Shown here: positions 6,446 to 7,716 of the stretch, one piece after another
How positions within the stretch are numbered: position 1 is the first letter of the stretch
Layout of the letters: each line of letters opens with the position of its first letter
Assembly (NCBI GenBank): GCA_964512045.1
Contig: CAZEJK010000247.1
Coordinates: 1 to 7,716, forward strand
Direction: 5' to 3'
Source: CAZEJK01 sp964512045
GTDB taxonomy: Bacteria; Acidobacteriota; Thermoanaerobaculia; Thermoanaerobaculales; Sulfomarinibacteraceae
Length of the DNA: 7,716 nucleotides
Notes under the pieces: generated by a model
Told to the model about the DNA's origin: nothing
The model's database searches: none
The model's input: the letters and a program-made list of their open reading frames with translations, nothing else
Translations under genes and position numbers: made by a program

Positions 6446-6478
6446 GAGACCTCGTCTCGGTATTTCCCGCTCGGTCTC
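6446..6478. promoter_or_regulatory. Dyad and GTCTC half-sites in the divergent intergenic region
   Basis: GAGACCTCGTCTC (6446-6458) is a perfect 5-bp dyad with a 3-bp spacer. A further GGTCTC lies at 6473-6478, pairing with GAGACC at 6446-6451, and CTCGG recurs at 6456, 6470 and 6493. The cluster is 58-90 bp upstream of the glutaredoxin start and about 85-115 bp before the plus-strand lipoprotein, a good place for an operator controlling either gene. It does not match the IscR, Fur or LexA consensus as I know them, so no regulator is named. Confidence 0.3.
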
Positions 6479-6487
6479 TCGACTGCT

Positions 6488-6517
6488 CTGTTCTCGGGCA
6501 ACGGGGAGCGCTACACT
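6488..6517 (+). promoter_or_regulatory. Weak candidate promoter for the phytase-like lipoprotein
   Basis: TACACT (6512-6517) is a fair -10 element. CTGTTC (6488-6493), 18 bp upstream, is a poor -35. Transcription would begin near 6524, leaving a leader of about 38 nt that contains the GGAGG at 6551-6555. The position agrees with the proposed start at 6562, but the match is weak and not unique in this GC-rich region. Confidence 0.25.
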
Positions 6518-6561
6518 CCAACGACTGGCCGGCCTGCACCCGGCACCCGTGGAGGGCCACC

Positions 6562-7716
6562 ATTCGAAACTGCCACAACGACACTCCGGTTGGACCTGAG
6601 CGACGAGCACGACGACGTGTCGCTCGCACAGTCGTCACTGTTGCACTGGCGAGCACTCTGGCTGCCTGCCTGTCGGTACAGCCGCCGCCCGAGACACGAC
6701 ACGCCCCTCCCGAGATCGATCTTCTCGGGGTGGTCGAGGTTCCAACGGGAACGGACTTCGACGGCACCGAGGTGGGAGGGCTTTCCGGGCTCGCCTTCGA
6801 TCCCGAGCGCAATCTCTACTACGCAATCTCGGACGACCGGTCGGATCGGTCGCCGGCCCGGTTCTACACCTTGCGGCTCGATCTCGACGATGGAACGTTT
6901 GACGACGATGACCTCGGAATCGTCGGGGTCACGGTGCTGAGGAATCGAGCTCTCCAGCCGTACGCGCCAGGAACGATCGATGCCGAAGCGATCGCACTCA
7001 CCGCCGACGGCGACGGGCTGTGGATCACGTCGGAGGGCTCACCACGCTCGGGGTACGATCCGTTCGTGCATCGGTACACCCTGGATGGTGCGTTCGTCGA
7101 GGCGTTACCGCTGCCTGAGTACTACACGGGTACCGAACGCAGCGCCATCGGTGTGCGGGACAACCTCGCGTTCGAAAGCGTGACGACGAGCACCGATGGC
7201 AGCCTCCTGCTCGTCGCAACCGAGAACGCGCTCCGCCAGGATGGTCCCGAAGCGAGCCGAAACAACAGATCATGGTCGCGGATCTTGGGTTTCGACCTCG
7301 CCACCCGCACGCCGTCCACCGAGCTGGTGTACCGCGTGGCGCCGGTCGCCGAGCCCGCGTTGGCGGGCGGCTTCGAGGTCAACGGTCTGGTCTCACTGCT
7401 GTGGGTCGGCGACTCCGTCGTTCTCGCGCTCGAGCGCTCATTCTCGATGGGCGTCGGCAACACCGTCCGTCTGTACCGCTGCGACCTCGACACCGCCACG
7501 GAGGTCATGGGCGCTCCCAGTCTGCGGGAGATGGACGAGCCGCCCGACCCGGTCCAGTGCACGCTCCTCGTCGATCTCGCTGCCTTCTCACATCCAGTCG
7601 ACAACGTCGAAGGAATGACGTTCGGGCCGACCCTCGATGACGGACGCCGCACCCTGGTCATGGTCAGCGACAACAACTTCCGGTCGCGCCAGGTCACGCA
7701 GGTATGGGCACTGGCG
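6562..7716 (+). CDS. Esterase-like activity of phytase family lipoprotein, 3' end off window
   Basis: The frame is open from 6448 to the right edge with no stop. The mature part matches the phytase-like beta-propeller family (PF13449 type): GGLSGLAFDP (72-81), DAEAIAL (140-146), SEGSPRSGYDPF (157-168), NLAFESVTTS (203-212), VNGLVSL (273-279), LALERSFSMG (288-297), DNVEGMTFGP (348-357) and VSDNNF (368-373). The last motif normally lies close to the C-terminus, so little is missing. Residues about 14-36 form a lipoprotein signal: an Arg-rich start, VVTVALASTLAAC, and lipobox LAAC with Cys36. The protein is therefore expected to be membrane-anchored on the outer side of the inner membrane. No ATG, GTG or TTG occurs in frame before 6730, and that GTG would remove the signal and the first strand. 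I place the start at ATT 6562, because GGAGG (6551-6555) is 6 nt upstream. A frameshift near 6617-6625 is the alternative. True phytase activity is not established for this family. Confidence 0.85.
   Translation, partial: MRNCHNDTPVGPERRARRRVARTVVTVALASTLAACLSVQPPPETRHAPPEIDLLGVVEVPTGTDFDGTEVGGLSGLAFDPERNLYYAISDDRSDRSPARFYTLRLDLDDGTFDDDDLGIVGVTVLRNRALQPYAPGTIDAEAIALTADGDGLWITSEGSPRSGYDPFVHRYTLDGAFVEALPLPEYYTGTERSAIGVRDNLAFESVTTSTDGSLLLVATENALRQDGPEASRNNRSWSRILGFDLATRTPSTELVYRVAPVAEPALAGGFEVNGLVSLLWVGDSVVLALERSFSMGVGNTVRLYRCDLDTATEVMGAPSLREMDEPPDPVQCTLLVDLAAFSHPVDNVEGMTFGPTLDDGRRTLVMVSDNNFRSRQVTQVWALA

Noticed and set aside
6065..6940. A 291-codon plus-strand open frame
   Set aside because: It is antisense to the glutaredoxin and then out of frame with the phytase-like gene, where the motif-bearing frame is clear.

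Overview
The window is GC-rich and looks chromosomal. It suggests a Gram-negative bacterium of the Myxococcota, Acidobacteriota or another 'deltaproteobacterial' lineage. The reasons are the large PknB-type kinase with a TolB-like domain and a long TPR array, the YgfZ and Mth938-like proteins, and a predicted lipoprotein. This placement is inferred from gene content only, with no marker gene to confirm it. I see no tRNA, rRNA, CRISPR array or phage gene.

Layout. Bases 1-51 may be the 3' tip of a plus-strand gene. Bases 52-178 show no gene, but hold a G-quadruplex-type motif at 142-162. A truncated IS3-family OrfA gene lies at 421-179 on the minus strand. Its last part is a 51-bp palindromic repeat that recurs at 3523-3573. 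A 957-codon membrane Ser/Thr kinase fills 3438-565 (minus). Upstream of it, after the second repeat copy, is an Mth938-like gene (3948-3577, minus). Then comes a tightly packed minus-strand operon, transcribed from 6388 down to 4064: CGFS monothiol glutaredoxin, A-type Fe-S carrier, and YgfZ fused to TPR repeats. Bases 6389-6561 form a divergent promoter region. A plus-strand 'esterase-like activity of phytase' lipoprotein begins near 6562 and runs off the right edge.

How the genes fit together. The glutaredoxin, A-type carrier and YgfZ correspond to mitochondrial GLRX5, ISCA1/2 and IBA57, the set needed for late [4Fe-4S] cluster maturation. Here they are three overlapping or adjacent genes, which makes a shared function very likely. 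The next gene belongs to the family of NDUFAF3, a complex I assembly factor, so the neighbourhood may concern maturation of Fe-S respiratory enzymes. The unusual part is the roughly 240-residue TPR and charged-helix extension on YgfZ. The kinase is a separate signalling gene, with an enlarged activation segment and nine TPR units in exact 40-residue register. The phytase-like gene is notable because its signal peptide is intact but has no ATG, GTG or TTG start in frame.
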